Assembly: GCF_020103725.1 (NCBI RefSeq)
Contig: NZ_JAHXBG010000001.1
Location: 434,001-498,000 of the forward strand
DNA from: Hyalangium gracile
GTDB lineage: Bacteria; Myxococcota; Myxococcia; Myxococcales; Myxococcaceae
Length of the DNA: 64,000 nt
Direction: 5' to 3'
Below are positions 17,415 through 27,355 of the stretch, piece by piece. Both the position numbers and the translations under genes were made by a program. The notes beneath the pieces are model-generated. The model was given only the letters and a program-made list of their open reading frames with translations, was not told where the DNA came from and made no database searches. Position 1 is the first letter of the stretch. Each line of letters starts with the position of its first letter.

Positions 17415-17469
17415 GTTCGGAAACGTCGGGGGTTTTGAGCCGTAAAAGTCCCGACGTTTCCGCACAGTG
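17411..17469. repeat. 20-bp inverted repeat with 19-bp loop
   Basis: Left arm 17411-17430 (CACTGTTCGGAAACGTCGGG) and right arm 17450-17469 are reverse complements at 19 of 20 positions. The loop contains TTTT and AAAA that can extend the pairing. It lies between convergent genes (AsmA-like on plus, ATP-grasp on minus), where a two-way terminator would be expected. The arms are longer and less GC-biased than usual for that role, so a small palindromic mobile unit is an alternative. No second copy was noticed in the window. Confidence 0.75.
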
Positions 17470-17509
17470 ACGAGCAGGACTGCTCCCAGCCGGGGGCCCT
17501 ACCGCACCG

Positions 17510-18331
17510 TCAGCGCAGGCGACGCTTCAAGCAGTCCGCCAGGGCGGCGCGGACCTCCTCCGGGAAGCCCGAGTACCCTGGCGTGTCGTTGCTCTCCAGC
17601 ACGACGAACTGCCCGCCCTCCTGCTCGAGGAAGTCGAGCGCCAGCGTGTCCGCGCGCAGGTGGTTCATCGCCGCGCGCGTCTGCTCGACGAGCACCTCGG
17701 GAGGCTCGATGAGGCGATACTTCCGGGTGTCCACGTTCGCCTTCCAGCCGCGGCCCTCGCGCTCCATCGCCCAGAACCGGTCGCCCACCGCCAGGCAGCG
17801 CACGTCGCGCCGGTAGTCGATGAAGGGCTCGACGGTGACGTACTCCTCGACGGCGAAGAGCAGGTCCGCCACGTCGCCCCAGGCCTCGCTGTCGCGAACC
17901 AGGACCTTGCCGTAGCCTCCATGGTGGTTGCCGGCCTTGACCACCAGCGGGAACGTCCTCCCCAGCCGGCGCGCCATGTCGTCTCCCTGGGCGACATCGA
18001 ACGGGATGACCCGCAGCCCGGCCGCACGCAGCTCCGCGAGCATCGAGAGCCGCTCGAAGCCACGCAGCAGCACGTCCGCCGGGTTCACGCACGGCACGCC
18101 GCTGAGACGGATGACCTCCAGCGCCGTCCGGTAGCGCTCACTCGGACGGATGGCGCCCACCCGCCAGAGCACTCCATCCAGCCGGGTCGCATTCTCCCGA
18201 TCGATGCACCACAGCTCCCCGTCGCGGAGCACCCACGCGCAGTCCTGGATGCGGCGATAGACGACCTCATCCCCAGGGAAGTAGGAGTGCCAGTACTGCT
18301 CGCCGTTGATGACCGCGATGGTGCGTCCCAT
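17510..18331 (-). CDS. ATP-grasp enzyme, RimK / synapsin-like
   Basis: 273 residues from ATG 18331. The fold pattern is that of ATP-grasp ligases: LVVKAGNHHGGYGKVLV (ATP-binding Lys and Gly-rich loop), then VEEYVTVEPFIDYRRDVRCLAVG, and at the end LALDFLEQEGGQFVVLESNDTPGY with the metal-binding Glu and Asn. It should join a carboxylate to an amine or similar group using ATP, but the substrate is unknown. The N-terminal pre-ATP-grasp part contains a Trp/Tyr-rich start. It is alone on its strand, convergent with asmA and 78 bp upstream of the chemoreceptor stop in the minus direction. Confidence 0.82.
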   Translation of the reverse strand: MGRTIAVINGEQYWHSYFPGDEVVYRRIQDCAWVLRDGELWCIDRENATRLDGVLWRVGAIRPSERYRTALEVIRLSGVPCVNPADVLLRGFERLSMLAELRAAGLRVIPFDVAQGDDMARRLGRTFPLVVKAGNHHGGYGKVLVRDSEAWGDVADLLFAVEEYVTVEPFIDYRRDVRCLAVGDRFWAMEREGRGWKANVDTRKYRLIEPPEVLVEQTRAAMNHLRADTLALDFLEQEGGQFVVLESNDTPGYSGFPEEVRAALADCLKRRLR

Positions 18332-18409
18332 GACCGGAAGGTAGCAACACACACCACCCGCCGAGGAATGCTGACTCTCCGCCCCCTTCGTCCGACAGGG
18401 AGCGAGCGG

Positions 18410-20005
18410 CTACACCCGGAACTCGGAGACGATCTTCCGCAGCTGGGACACCGTGGCGTTGATCTGCCCCACCGCCTCCTCCGCCGTGGAGGTGGCCTGC
18501 ACCACGTCGCCCATCATGCCCGACAGCTGCGTCATCACGTCCGTCATCTGCGAGATGCCCGCGTTCTGCTGCGTCACCGAGGCGACGATCTGCCGAGCCG
18601 CGTTGCTGCTCTGCTGCATGACGTTGGTGATCTCCTTGAGCTTGTTGGCCGAGGAGAGCACCTGCTCGATGCCCTCCTCCATCTGCTTGCTGTCGCCCTC
18701 GGCCGCCGTCACCGCCTGACGGATGGCCGTGTTGATGTCGAGGAGGATCTTCCCGATGCGCTCGGTGCTCTTGAGCGACTCGCCGCTCAAGGAGCGCATC
18801 TCGCGCGCCACCACCGCGAAGCCTCGGCCGCCCTCGCCGGCGCGCGAGGCCTCGATGGCGGCGTTGAGCGCCAGCACGTTGCTCTGGTCCGCCAGGTCCT
18901 TCACGCTGCCGATGATTTCGCGCGCGTGCACGGCCTGCTCGGACAGCTGGCCGATGCTGCCCACCATCGCGCTCACGCGCTGGCGGATCTGCTCCAACCC
19001 CTGCGCGCTCTGCTCGATGGTCTGCTGGCTGGCCGCGGTGAAGCTGTCGGCCTGCTCGGCCACGTTGAGCACCATCTCCGCGCGGCTGGAGGCCATGCTG
19101 GACGTCTGGGCGATCTCCGCCATCGTCGTGCCGGCCTCGGACAGGCTGCGCGCCTGCTCGGTGAGGAAGTTGATCTGCTCCTGGCTCACCTTCGTCAGCC
19201 GCTCGGAGGCCGTGGTCAGCTCACCCACCAGCCCCTGGAGCGCCACCGGCACCGAGCGCAGCCGGTTCACCAGCGCCTCCAGGCTCGTGGCCAGGCTGCC
19301 CACCTCGTCCTTGGCGGTCACGTCGATGGTGAGCGTCAGGTCCCCTTCCACCGCGATGCGCTGGGCCGTCTCCGCCAGGCGCACCAGCGGCTCGGCCACC
19401 TCGCGCACCGTCCACCACGTGAAGCCGGCCAGCGACAGGATGCACAGCGCCACCAGCACCGCGATCAGCACCCGGCCCCGAGAGCCCGAGAGGCTCGCCC
19501 GGTAGAAGGCGTCCGCCAGCCCTCGCTGGTGCTCCTCCACCATGAGCTGGAGCGCCCGGTGCAGGGACTCGAAGCGCGTGTTCACCCGGACGAGCGCCGC
19601 GGAGGCCTGCGCGTCGTCGCGGGCGTGCAGCTCCACCGCCTTCTCCATCTCCTGCGTGTACAGGCTGAAGTCCTGCTGGAGCACCGAGAGGTGCTGCGAG
19701 CTGAGCACCGGGTTGCGGTGCGCCGTCTCCAGGCTCGAGGCCAGCTTGCGCGCCAGGGCCCGCATGGGCTCCAGCCGGCGCGTGTCCTTCGCTGTCACCG
19801 CGTCCTGCAGCTCGTGGTGGAGCGTCTGCAGCTCCGTCATCAGCTCCTGGCTCCGGGCGAGCGCCGGCGCGTAGCCCTGCTCGATGCGGGCATGCGCGTT
19901 GGCCGCCCGGACGCCGATCACGATCGAGATGGCCAGAATGGCCAGCAGGAACACCGCCGCCAGCACCGGCAGCAGCATCATCTTCTGCTTGAACGTCAGC
20001 GTCAT
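18410..20005 (-). CDS. Methyl-accepting chemotaxis protein
   Basis: 531 residues. Membrane segments at about 10-32 and 174-197 flank a four-helix-bundle periplasmic sensor. A HAMP domain follows (about 198-250; EPLVRLAETAQRIAVEGDLT). The signalling domain has the hairpin tip LNAAIEASRAGEGGRGFAVVAREMR with Gly395 at GFAVVA. The protein signals through CheA/CheW; no che genes are adjacent, so it must serve a pathway encoded elsewhere. The ribosome site is AGGTGAGAGGCG before the ATG. The upstream region holds a 7-bp dyad, GCGCTTC / GAAGCGC (20029-20047). Confidence 0.95.
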   Translation of the reverse strand: MTLTFKQKMMLLPVLAAVFLLAILAISIVIGVRAANAHARIEQGYAPALARSQELMTELQTLHHELQDAVTAKDTRRLEPMRALARKLASSLETAHRNPVLSSQHLSVLQQDFSLYTQEMEKAVELHARDDAQASAALVRVNTRFESLHRALQLMVEEHQRGLADAFYRASLSGSRGRVLIAVLVALCILSLAGFTWWTVREVAEPLVRLAETAQRIAVEGDLTLTIDVTAKDEVGSLATSLEALVNRLRSVPVALQGLVGELTTASERLTKVSQEQINFLTEQARSLSEAGTTMAEIAQTSSMASSRAEMVLNVAEQADSFTAASQQTIEQSAQGLEQIRQRVSAMVGSIGQLSEQAVHAREIIGSVKDLADQSNVLALNAAIEASRAGEGGRGFAVVAREMRSLSGESLKSTERIGKILLDINTAIRQAVTAAEGDSKQMEEGIEQVLSSANKLKEITNVMQQSSNAARQIVASVTQQNAGISQMTDVMTQLSGMMGDVVQATSTAEEAVGQINATVSQLRKIVSEFRV

Positions 20006-20306
20006 CGCCTCTCACCTGGCACGAGGGAGCGCTTCGCAGGGAAGCGCGCCCCCACTCGAGGCCTGCTGCGCCAGACCATGTCTCGTTTCCTTCCAGGGCT
20101 GCCGGCGCCCGTGGCTCCGACAGCGCAGGACCATCCTACCCCGCAGGATAGCCGTCTGATCCCCCCACCACTCAAGGACTCCCCAGCGCGCGTGCCGGGC
20201 ATCCAACCCTCGACAACACATCTCCTTACAGCCTTTGAGGGAGGGGGCAGGCAAGCCCAACCCCTCGGGTCGCCTGGACGCCGGGCAGGCAGCCAGGCCC
20301 CGCTCC
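20006..20306. other. Intergenic region upstream of the chemoreceptor
   Basis: About 300 bp between the chemoreceptor start and the end of the reductase gene, both on the minus strand. It holds the dyad GCGCTTC-N5-GAAGCGC (20029-20035 and 20041-20047), which would lie in the chemoreceptor leader, and otherwise no gene or clear promoter that I can support. Confidence 0.4.
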
Positions 20307-21386
20307 TCAAGCCAGGGCGTCCAGCCGCCGACACCCATCAATGGAGAGCACGAAGTCCGCCCCGAAGGCGCCCGCCGGGGTGAGCGAGCCCTGCGGCTTG
20401 CGCGCCAGCACCTCCTCCACGGCGCGCGCCGCGGCCACGGCGGTGAAGGCGTAGGCCTCGGGCAGCTCCAGCCAGGCCTGGGCGCGCCGGCCATCCGCCG
20501 CGCGGGCCTCGGCCCAGATGTGGGTGCGGCTCTCGCTGCGAGCCGTCTCCCCGGGCCCGTGGACGCGGGACTCGATGAGGCGCTCGGCCCCGTGGCGGAC
20601 GGCGTCCACCGAGAGCACCCGCTTGAGCAGCGGGTAGGTGAAGCGGATGAACCGGGCCGCGGCGCGCGGCAGCGTCATATAGGTGGTGATGTTGGGGATG
20701 CCCGTGGTGTGCCAGGCCGTCACCAGGTCTCCCCAGGGGATGGGGGCCACGGTGTGCTCGGCGTCGGAGAAGCGCACGCGGCGCAGCCCCTTGCCCATGG
20801 GCCACGGCTGGAGCGCTCCGCCGCGCCGCACGCGCCCGCCCTGGGGCAGCTGCTCCAGCATGGACTTGGCGGTGCCGGGGCTCGCCACCCGCTCGGTGAT
20901 GGAGAGGGCCAGGTCCAGCTCGTGCGCGCCGGGCACCTTCTCGGCCACGTGGCGCGCCAGGCAGTCGGTGGGCACCACGTCGAAGCCCACGCCGGACATG
21001 AGGGTGAGGCCGCGCGAGCGGGCCTCCGCGTCGTGCTGGAAGATGCTCTCGAAGACGGGAATCTCCCCGGTGATGTCCAGGTAGTGCGAGCCCGCGGCCA
21101 GGCACGCCTGCACCATGGGCTGGCTGGTGCGGACGAAGGGGCCGGCGGCGTGGAGCACCAGGGGCAGGCCCTCCAGCGTGGACACCAGGGTGCGCACGTC
21201 CTCCAGCCCCACCACGGCCAGCTCGAGGCCCAGCCGCTCGGCCAGGGGGGCCAGCTTCTCGTGGGAGCGGCCGGCGAGCACGGGCCTGTGCCCGCGACGC
21301 ACGGCCTCCTCGGCGATGAGCCGGCCGGTGTAGCCGGAGGCGCCATACAGCAGCCAGCGAGGCGAGGAGGACGGAGGAGCGCTCAC
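20307..21386 (-). CDS. Saccharopine-dehydrogenase-like NAD(P) oxidoreductase (trans-acting enoyl reductase type)
   Basis: 359 residues from GTG 21386. The N-terminal Rossmann motif WLLYGASGYTGRLIAEEA is followed by VLAGRSHEKL and HAAGPFVRTSQPMVQACL, then YLDITGE, the standard order in saccharopine-dehydrogenase-like proteins and in the trans-acting enoyl reductases of actinobacteria. The protein binds NAD(P) and probably reduces a lipid- or polyketide-linked substrate, but no polyketide genes are nearby. A longer in-frame opening upstream is GC-driven and carries no domain, so the start was placed directly before the nucleotide-binding fold. Confidence 0.85.
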   Translation of the reverse strand: MSAPPSSSPRWLLYGASGYTGRLIAEEAVRRGHRPVLAGRSHEKLAPLAERLGLELAVVGLEDVRTLVSTLEGLPLVLHAAGPFVRTSQPMVQACLAAGSHYLDITGEIPVFESIFQHDAEARSRGLTLMSGVGFDVVPTDCLARHVAEKVPGAHELDLALSITERVASPGTAKSMLEQLPQGGRVRRGGALQPWPMGKGLRRVRFSDAEHTVAPIPWGDLVTAWHTTGIPNITTYMTLPRAAARFIRFTYPLLKRVLSVDAVRHGAERLIESRVHGPGETARSESRTHIWAEARAADGRRAQAWLELPEAYAFTAVAAARAVEEVLARKPQGSLTPAGAFGADFVLSIDGCRRLDALA

Positions 21387-21451
21387 GTCGGGCAACCCTA
21401 CCAAAGCTGGCGCCAGCGGAAGGTGCCCTCGGGAACACCCTCTCGGGGTGC

Positions 21452-21814
21452 TCAGGGCGTGGTGGGCTGGAGCGAGGGAGCCAGCTCCGCGCGGCAGGCC
21501 TCGTCGCACTGGGGGAAGTTCAGGAGGAACTCGGCCCGCTGCCGGCAGCGGCTCGGCGTCTCCTGCGGGCCCTCGCCGCCGAGACAGTGCGCGCGCTGAT
21601 CCGCCCACGCCTCCTTATAGAGGGCCGCGCGCTGGGCCGGAGACATGGCCCGGACGGCGCCCTCCGTCGAGCGGTTCACCCACACCCACACGATGAGGGA
21701 CATCACGGCGATGCCGCCGATCAACGCGAAGCGGGGCCACCTGGGCGCGCGCGACGGCGGGGCCAGGTCCCTCGAGAACAGTCCTCCACCCGACGGGTCC
21801 GTGTCTTCCGTCAT
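21452..21814 (-). CDS. Small single-pass membrane protein
   Basis: 120 residues from ATG 21814. One membrane segment (about residues 30-46, LIGGIAVMSLIVWVWV) separates a short cytoplasmic N-terminus from a C-terminal domain with four Cys residues (HCLGG, SRCRQR, PQCDEACRAE), probably two disulfides outside the cytoplasm. The family is not recognised. It lies 65 bp upstream of the reductase start on the same strand and is divergent from the NtrC-type regulator. Confidence 0.6.
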   Translation of the reverse strand: MTEDTDPSGGGLFSRDLAPPSRAPRWPRFALIGGIAVMSLIVWVWVNRSTEGAVRAMSPAQRAALYKEAWADQRAHCLGGEGPQETPSRCRQRAEFLLNFPQCDEACRAELAPSLQPTTP

Positions 21815-21933
21815 CGCACGCTCCAGCGCATGCCTCCTCATGCCGCAGGGAGCGGGCGGTTTCCAGCGCTCTGAAGTCCGGCTGTACGGGAGATGGCAGC
21901 CAGGGCGGACCCGGCGCACGGGGGGTGAATAAG

Positions 21934-23328
<1,395 letters not shown>

Positions 23329-23353
23329 TCCGGCGCGGAGTGCTTCCGCTTCG

Positions 23354-23731
23354 CTACTCGTCGAGTCGTTCCAACTGGCCTTCAGCGATATCCCGATAGT
23401 GTGGCACGACTTCCACGGCGAGCACGTCCCGCATCTGTTGGCGCGCCCCTTCGAGGTCTCCCGCATCCCGCAGGCGGTACATCCGGTTCAGGGCCGCGCT
23501 GAGTCTCCGTGAACCATCGTGGACACGTGTATCGATTCTCTGGATCAGCGCAGAGGCGCTCTCCGCGCTGTTGAGGGCCGTTTCTATCTCGGCACTGCTG
23601 AGGGCTACCGTTGGGCCGGTGCGCCGCAGCAGCTCGCGCACCTCTTCGGTGAGCACCAGCGCCTCACCCCGCTGAATCCGCTGGTTCAGCTCCCAGACTT
23701 CATTCCAGTCCGCGTCGAGCCCCTCCATCAT
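23354..23731 (-). CDS. DUSAM-like domain protein, paralog 1
   Basis: 125 residues from ATG 23731, with GAGGTGAG next to it. The sequence is helical and cytoplasmic; the C-terminal half carries EGARQQMRDVLAVEVVPHYR and AEGQLERLDE, which recur nearly unchanged in the paralog at 27356-27748. I recognise this as the DUSAM-type domain known from Stigmatella and Myxococcus (name from memory; function unknown). It begins 1 bp after the stop of the Cys-rich lipoprotein gene, so the two are one transcription unit. By analogy with toxin-immunity gene order the small protein could be the antidote; this is inference only. Confidence 0.75.
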   Translation of the reverse strand: MMEGLDADWNEVWELNQRIQRGEALVLTEEVRELLRRTGPTVALSSAEIETALNSAESASALIQRIDTRVHDGSRRLSAALNRMYRLRDAGDLEGARQQMRDVLAVEVVPHYRDIAEGQLERLDE

Positions 23732-23732
23732 C

Positions 23733-24251
23733 TCACCTCTTCTTGCTCGAGCGTGGCGAACACGTGGCGAACGGCCACCGCTGCTGCCCCTCGCATCGTC
23801 GGAGGCAGTCATAACAAGGGCCAGTCCAGTCTGATTCGCTCTTGCAGGCTACGTAGTTGCTGATGCATTCCTGCTTCCACTCTGGAAGGTGAGCGTTATT
23901 GGCGAAGTCATCCTCTTTGTCCTTCGCCGCGCCATCGTCTGAAACACCCTCCGCAGTGGTCTGCGTGGCTTCGTTGAGACCCCTGATGCCATTGAGGACT
24001 TCAGCGGCTTCTGCCGCTGTGGCACCGCAGCTCTCCACAGGGGTGAGGGGGAACTTCTTGATGCAGCAGACCATCGAGGAGTCCCCAGGCCGACAGTCAT
24101 CCACTGCCGATTGCGCCAGATAAGTAGGAGGGGATTCCGACAGTTCAGTTGGCGGGACAGCTGCCGGACGCCCCACCAAGGCGCAGCTCGAGGCGATCAT
24201 TCCCACAAGGGTGGCAAGACCGAGCAAGAGGGCGCGACACCAAGTCTCCAT
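23733..24251 (-). CDS. Cys-rich lipoprotein paired with a DUSAM-like protein
   Basis: 172 residues from ATG 24251. The type II signal peptide ends ASSC (IASSCALVG). The mature part has a CCIKKFPLTPVESCGA motif, an acidic middle (DDGAAKDKEDD) and a tail with regularly spaced Cys: WKQECISNYVACK, then PCYDCLRRCEG and TCSP. Short Cys-rich tails of this type occur at the end of some myxobacterial polymorphic toxins, as far as I recall, so it may be a diverged toxin, with the gene 1 bp downstream as its partner. No nuclease motif is seen. It is convergent with nothing and lies upstream of its partner in a clear two-gene operon. Confidence 0.7.
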   Translation of the reverse strand: METWCRALLLGLATLVGMIASSCALVGRPAAVPPTELSESPPTYLAQSAVDDCRPGDSSMVCCIKKFPLTPVESCGATAAEAAEVLNGIRGLNEATQTTAEGVSDDGAAKDKEDDFANNAHLPEWKQECISNYVACKSESDWTGPCYDCLRRCEGQQRWPFATCSPRSSKKR

Positions 24252-24479
24252 GTGAACCACGATAGCCCATGGGCCCTCCTGCGGTGCGCCTGTGAGCCGC
24301 GACACAGCTTCGCAGTGAACCGGCTCACAGCGTCCATTCGGTGGAAGGGCCAGGATTCGCGGTGCCTGGGCGATCCGCGCCAGGCGAATCCAGACGTGTT
24401 GCCCTCTTCCGAGGACCGCACGCCTCCACGAAAGGCCCCCCCCGTGTCCACCTCAGACGAGTCTCCCTGCGTTCCCCTC

Positions 24480-25715
24480 ATGCTCCGACTGTCTCGGTCG
24501 CGCCGCCTTCTCACGGCCCTGCTCGTCACCGGCCTGGCACCGGTCGCGGTCGCCGAGCAGCCCTCGAGCACGCCAAACTACGCCGGCTATACCGCCGCGC
24601 GGTTCATTCCCTACGCGAACGCCGAGACCAACGTCCCCGCCTTCACCCACGCGCTGGAGTTCAACCTCTCGGTCGAGGGCAAGCCCGCGTGTGGAGCGGC
24701 TCCCTCGGGAGCCACGAAGGACCCCGCGAAGCCCTGCCTGGTGACGATGGACACGGGGACCACCGGCATCATGGTCTCGGCGGCGGACCTCGCGGGCTAC
24801 TCGGCCAAGGCGGCGGAGAAGTACCCGCTGGGCCGGGAGTTCCTGTCGAGCAGCAAGCTGCTCTGGGTCGGCCGGTGGATCCCCAAGAACGTGACCTTCC
24901 ACGATGCCAAGGGCGCGCCACTGGCCACCGCGACCGTGCCGGTGCTGGTCGTCGAGAAAGAGGCCACCTGCCCTCAGTACAACGAGCAGACGGACAAGGA
25001 GACCTGCCCGGGCACTCCGCTCAAGCCCGCGAAGCCCGGCATCTTCTACATGGGCGTGGGCTTCGGCCGCGAGCACGATGGCCAGCCGCAGGGCACGCCG
25101 GACAAGAACCCGTTCCTCCACATCACCCAGATCAACGGCGCGCCAGTAGCGAAGGGCACGATGCGGAGCGGCTACATCATCACCGAGAAGGGCGTGCACG
25201 TCGGTCTCACCTCCGAGAACGCGGGTGGCTTCGCCTTCACCCAGCTGACTGGCCCGAAGTATTCGAAAGACCCGCAGGACTGGCCGGAGGCATCCATCTG
25301 CGTGGCCGTGGACCAGTCGCCCTGCATCCCCGCCAAGGTCCTGATCGACACGGGGATTCCGCAGATGTACCTGACCGTCACCTCCGAGGTGCCCGTCCAG
25401 ACGGTCCTCGCGCCTGACCTGAGCAGCCCGAAGAGGCAGGTCCCCGTGCTGAAGGACGGCAGCCAGGTCACCGTCCGATTCCCGGGCAACGACCACCCCA
25501 TGGCGTTCTACACCTTCAAGGTCGGGGATAAGGGCAGCGACATGCAGCCCGCGCAGGTCATCACGACGAAGAACGGCAAGAACGCGTTCGTCAACACCGG
25601 CCGCCACTTCCTGCGCAACTTCAATGTCCTCTACGACGCCGAGGGAGGCCTGTTCGGCCTGAGGTGGGTCGGACCTGCCAACTCGCCCTATGGCGGGCTG
25701 ACGCCGACGCGCTGA
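24480..25715 (+). CDS. Secreted pepsin-like (A1-type) aspartic protease homolog
   Basis: 411 residues from ATG 24480. A signal peptide ends near VAVAEQ (residue 26). Two DTG motifs stand 199 residues apart: D91-T-G in MDTGTTGIMVS and D290-T-G in IDTGIPQMYL. Pepsin-like enzymes have two such lobes with a catalytic Asp in each, spaced by about 180 residues, and a hydrophobic strand after each, as seen here. Cys residues (about 74, 86, 163, 174, and near 276 and 284) suggest disulfides in the periplasm or outside. A1 peptidases are uncommon in bacteria. An earlier GTG in the same frame would place a long leader before the signal peptide. Activity is inferred from motifs only. Confidence 0.65.
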   Translation: MLRLSRSRRLLTALLVTGLAPVAVAEQPSSTPNYAGYTAARFIPYANAETNVPAFTHALEFNLSVEGKPACGAAPSGATKDPAKPCLVTMDTGTTGIMVSAADLAGYSAKAAEKYPLGREFLSSSKLLWVGRWIPKNVTFHDAKGAPLATATVPVLVVEKEATCPQYNEQTDKETCPGTPLKPAKPGIFYMGVGFGREHDGQPQGTPDKNPFLHITQINGAPVAKGTMRSGYIITEKGVHVGLTSENAGGFAFTQLTGPKYSKDPQDWPEASICVAVDQSPCIPAKVLIDTGIPQMYLTVTSEVPVQTVLAPDLSSPKRQVPVLKDGSQVTVRFPGNDHPMAFYTFKVGDKGSDMQPAQVITTKNGKNAFVNTGRHFLRNFNVLYDAEGGLFGLRWVGPANSPYGGLTPTR

Positions 25716-25757
25716 ACCCGCGTCCGGTCCGCCCTCCCTGCCGGGCGCAATCTGTGC

Positions 25758-25784
25758 GAACTGGTCTGCTTGTCATACCAGTTC
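25758..25784. terminator. Dyad between convergent genes
   Basis: GAACTGGT (25758-25765) and ACCAGTTC (25777-25784) are perfect reverse complements separated by 11 bases. They lie between the convergent ends of the pepsin-like gene and the kinase gene. Without a T-run a terminator role is uncertain; an operator-like site is also possible. Confidence 0.35.
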
Positions 25785-25834
25785 AGTACCGGTCCGCGGA
25801 CAGGGCACCTCCCTGGCCAGAGGGAACCTGGTGC

Positions 25835-27235
25835 TCACGGTTCCTCCGTGGGACCAGAGGTGGAGGGACGCTTCTTCCCGGGAAGGAGGACGGGCAGGTA
25901 ACAGGTGCCCTTCACCATCTCGCCACCGAACTCCTGGCACTTTTCAGCGTCCCATGTGGTCTCGACCCAGCACCCACCATTGAGGGTGAGCATCCCCTTG
26001 CCAGGGCAAAGCCCCTTCCTATCGGGCCGTATCTGTCCTGGCTGGGGTTCTGGAATGTCCGCGACCGGGTCCTGCTGGGTGGAGTCGGCAGGTTCCTTCT
26101 CCAGGGCTGCGGGGGTTGCGGTGTCCCCGAGCCCTGCAGGCCCTGCGTCCACTGAGTCCGCGACCGGGGGCTCTGCTCGCGTGACAGCGCCCTCCTGAGG
26201 GGGCGTGCTTGAGAGCACCCGCCATGTCCCGATGACCAGGGCCAGGCTCGCTGCGGCCAGTGCCCACCAACGCCATCCGAACCGGGTGCGTGCTCGAGTC
26301 CTCACGGTTGCCGAGGGAGCCGTGGAGCTGTGGCGCCGAAATGGCGTGAGGGTCTGCTCCAATTCCTGAGCCAGTTGAGCCGCGGTCCCCCGCTGCTCGG
26401 GCTTCACCGAGAGCAGTCGAAGGGTGATGGCACGCAAGGCGGGATCCACATGGGGATGCCGCAGGAGCGCACGCGGAAGAAGCACACTGTCCAGGTGCAA
26501 GGTGCCGCGCTCGTCCCGAGAGGGCACAGCGGGCTCCGGGTACTCACCGGTGAGCAGCCGGCAGGCGGTGACACCCAGGGCGTACAGGTCATCGGCGGCG
26601 GAGGGACGGTAGCGGGCCGTGGACGATCTGTAGAACTGCATCTCGAAGAGCCAGGCCTCTGGCGAGCGGTAGATCGGAGTGCCCGGGAAGCCCATGGCCG
26701 GAGTCAGGGGAGCGGCACCCGGGTAGAGGCCGGTGCCGAAGTCCATGAGCATGGCTCTGCCGTCGGAGCGGCGCACCAGGACGTTGTCGCCCTTGATGTC
26801 GCGATGGACAGCGCCCTGGGCATGGAGTGTCGCCACAGCCTGAGACAGCTGGAGCAGCCAGCGCCGCAGCTCCGGCGGAGAGGTCGGGTGGAGGCGGTGC
26901 TGATCATATAGAGGAACGCCATCCACCCACTGGAGGACCAGGAAGGGGTGGACGGTGCCAGCGGGAGACTGCCAGGAGCCCCGATCGAGCAGGCGAGGGA
27001 TGCTGGGGTGGAGGCACCGGGAGAGCAGCTCCGCCTCCCGAGCGAAGCGAGGATTCGACGGGTGAAGCGCGAGCTTGAGCGCGACGGGAGAGGCAAGCTC
27101 ATCGAGAGCGGAGACGGCGCGGTAGACGGCGCCGTGGACGCCGCATCCGGCCCAGGCCACCACGCGCCAGCCCTCGAGCACCGTGTTCAGGGGAAGCAGG
27201 GCAGGAGGAGGCGTGAGGGAGGAGGAGCTGTCCAT
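25835..27235 (-). CDS. Membrane Ser/Thr protein kinase with Cys-rich external tail
   Basis: 466 residues. The kinase domain (about 18-295) is complete: Gly-rich loop AGCGVHGAVYRA, ATP Lys54 (VALKLAL), catalytic HRDIKGDN (Asp146, Asn151), DFG at 165-167, and the APE-region variant SPEAW. A single membrane segment (321-340) leads to an external domain of about 125 residues that is Pro/Ala-rich and ends in a compact Cys-containing module (GLCPGKG, GGCWVET, EKCQEF, GTCYLPV). Myxobacterial Hanks-type kinases often carry such external tails. It is on the same strand as, and 120 bp downstream of, the second DUSAM gene, so the two may be co-transcribed. Substrates are unknown. Confidence 0.93.
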   Translation of the reverse strand: MDSSSSLTPPPALLPLNTVLEGWRVVAWAGCGVHGAVYRAVSALDELASPVALKLALHPSNPRFAREAELLSRCLHPSIPRLLDRGSWQSPAGTVHPFLVLQWVDGVPLYDQHRLHPTSPPELRRWLLQLSQAVATLHAQGAVHRDIKGDNVLVRRSDGRAMLMDFGTGLYPGAAPLTPAMGFPGTPIYRSPEAWLFEMQFYRSSTARYRPSAADDLYALGVTACRLLTGEYPEPAVPSRDERGTLHLDSVLLPRALLRHPHVDPALRAITLRLLSVKPEQRGTAAQLAQELEQTLTPFRRHSSTAPSATVRTRARTRFGWRWWALAAASLALVIGTWRVLSSTPPQEGAVTRAEPPVADSVDAGPAGLGDTATPAALEKEPADSTQQDPVADIPEPQPGQIRPDRKGLCPGKGMLTLNGGCWVETTWDAEKCQEFGGEMVKGTCYLPVLLPGKKRPSTSGPTEEP

Positions 27236-27355
27236 ACGTGCCTGGAAGTGAAAGAGGGGGCGGTGGTCTCCCGTCCACAGCCTACCTCACACGTAGGTGC
27301 GCGTCGGTCCTCAAAGGGCACTGTGCCCACGGCCATCGGCCCCTGTGTCCAGCAG

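Noticed and set aside
17660-20383. Open frame of about 907 codons on the plus strand
   Set aside because: It is antisense to the ATP-grasp and chemoreceptor genes, both of which have clear domains; the frame is open only because of high GC at third positions.
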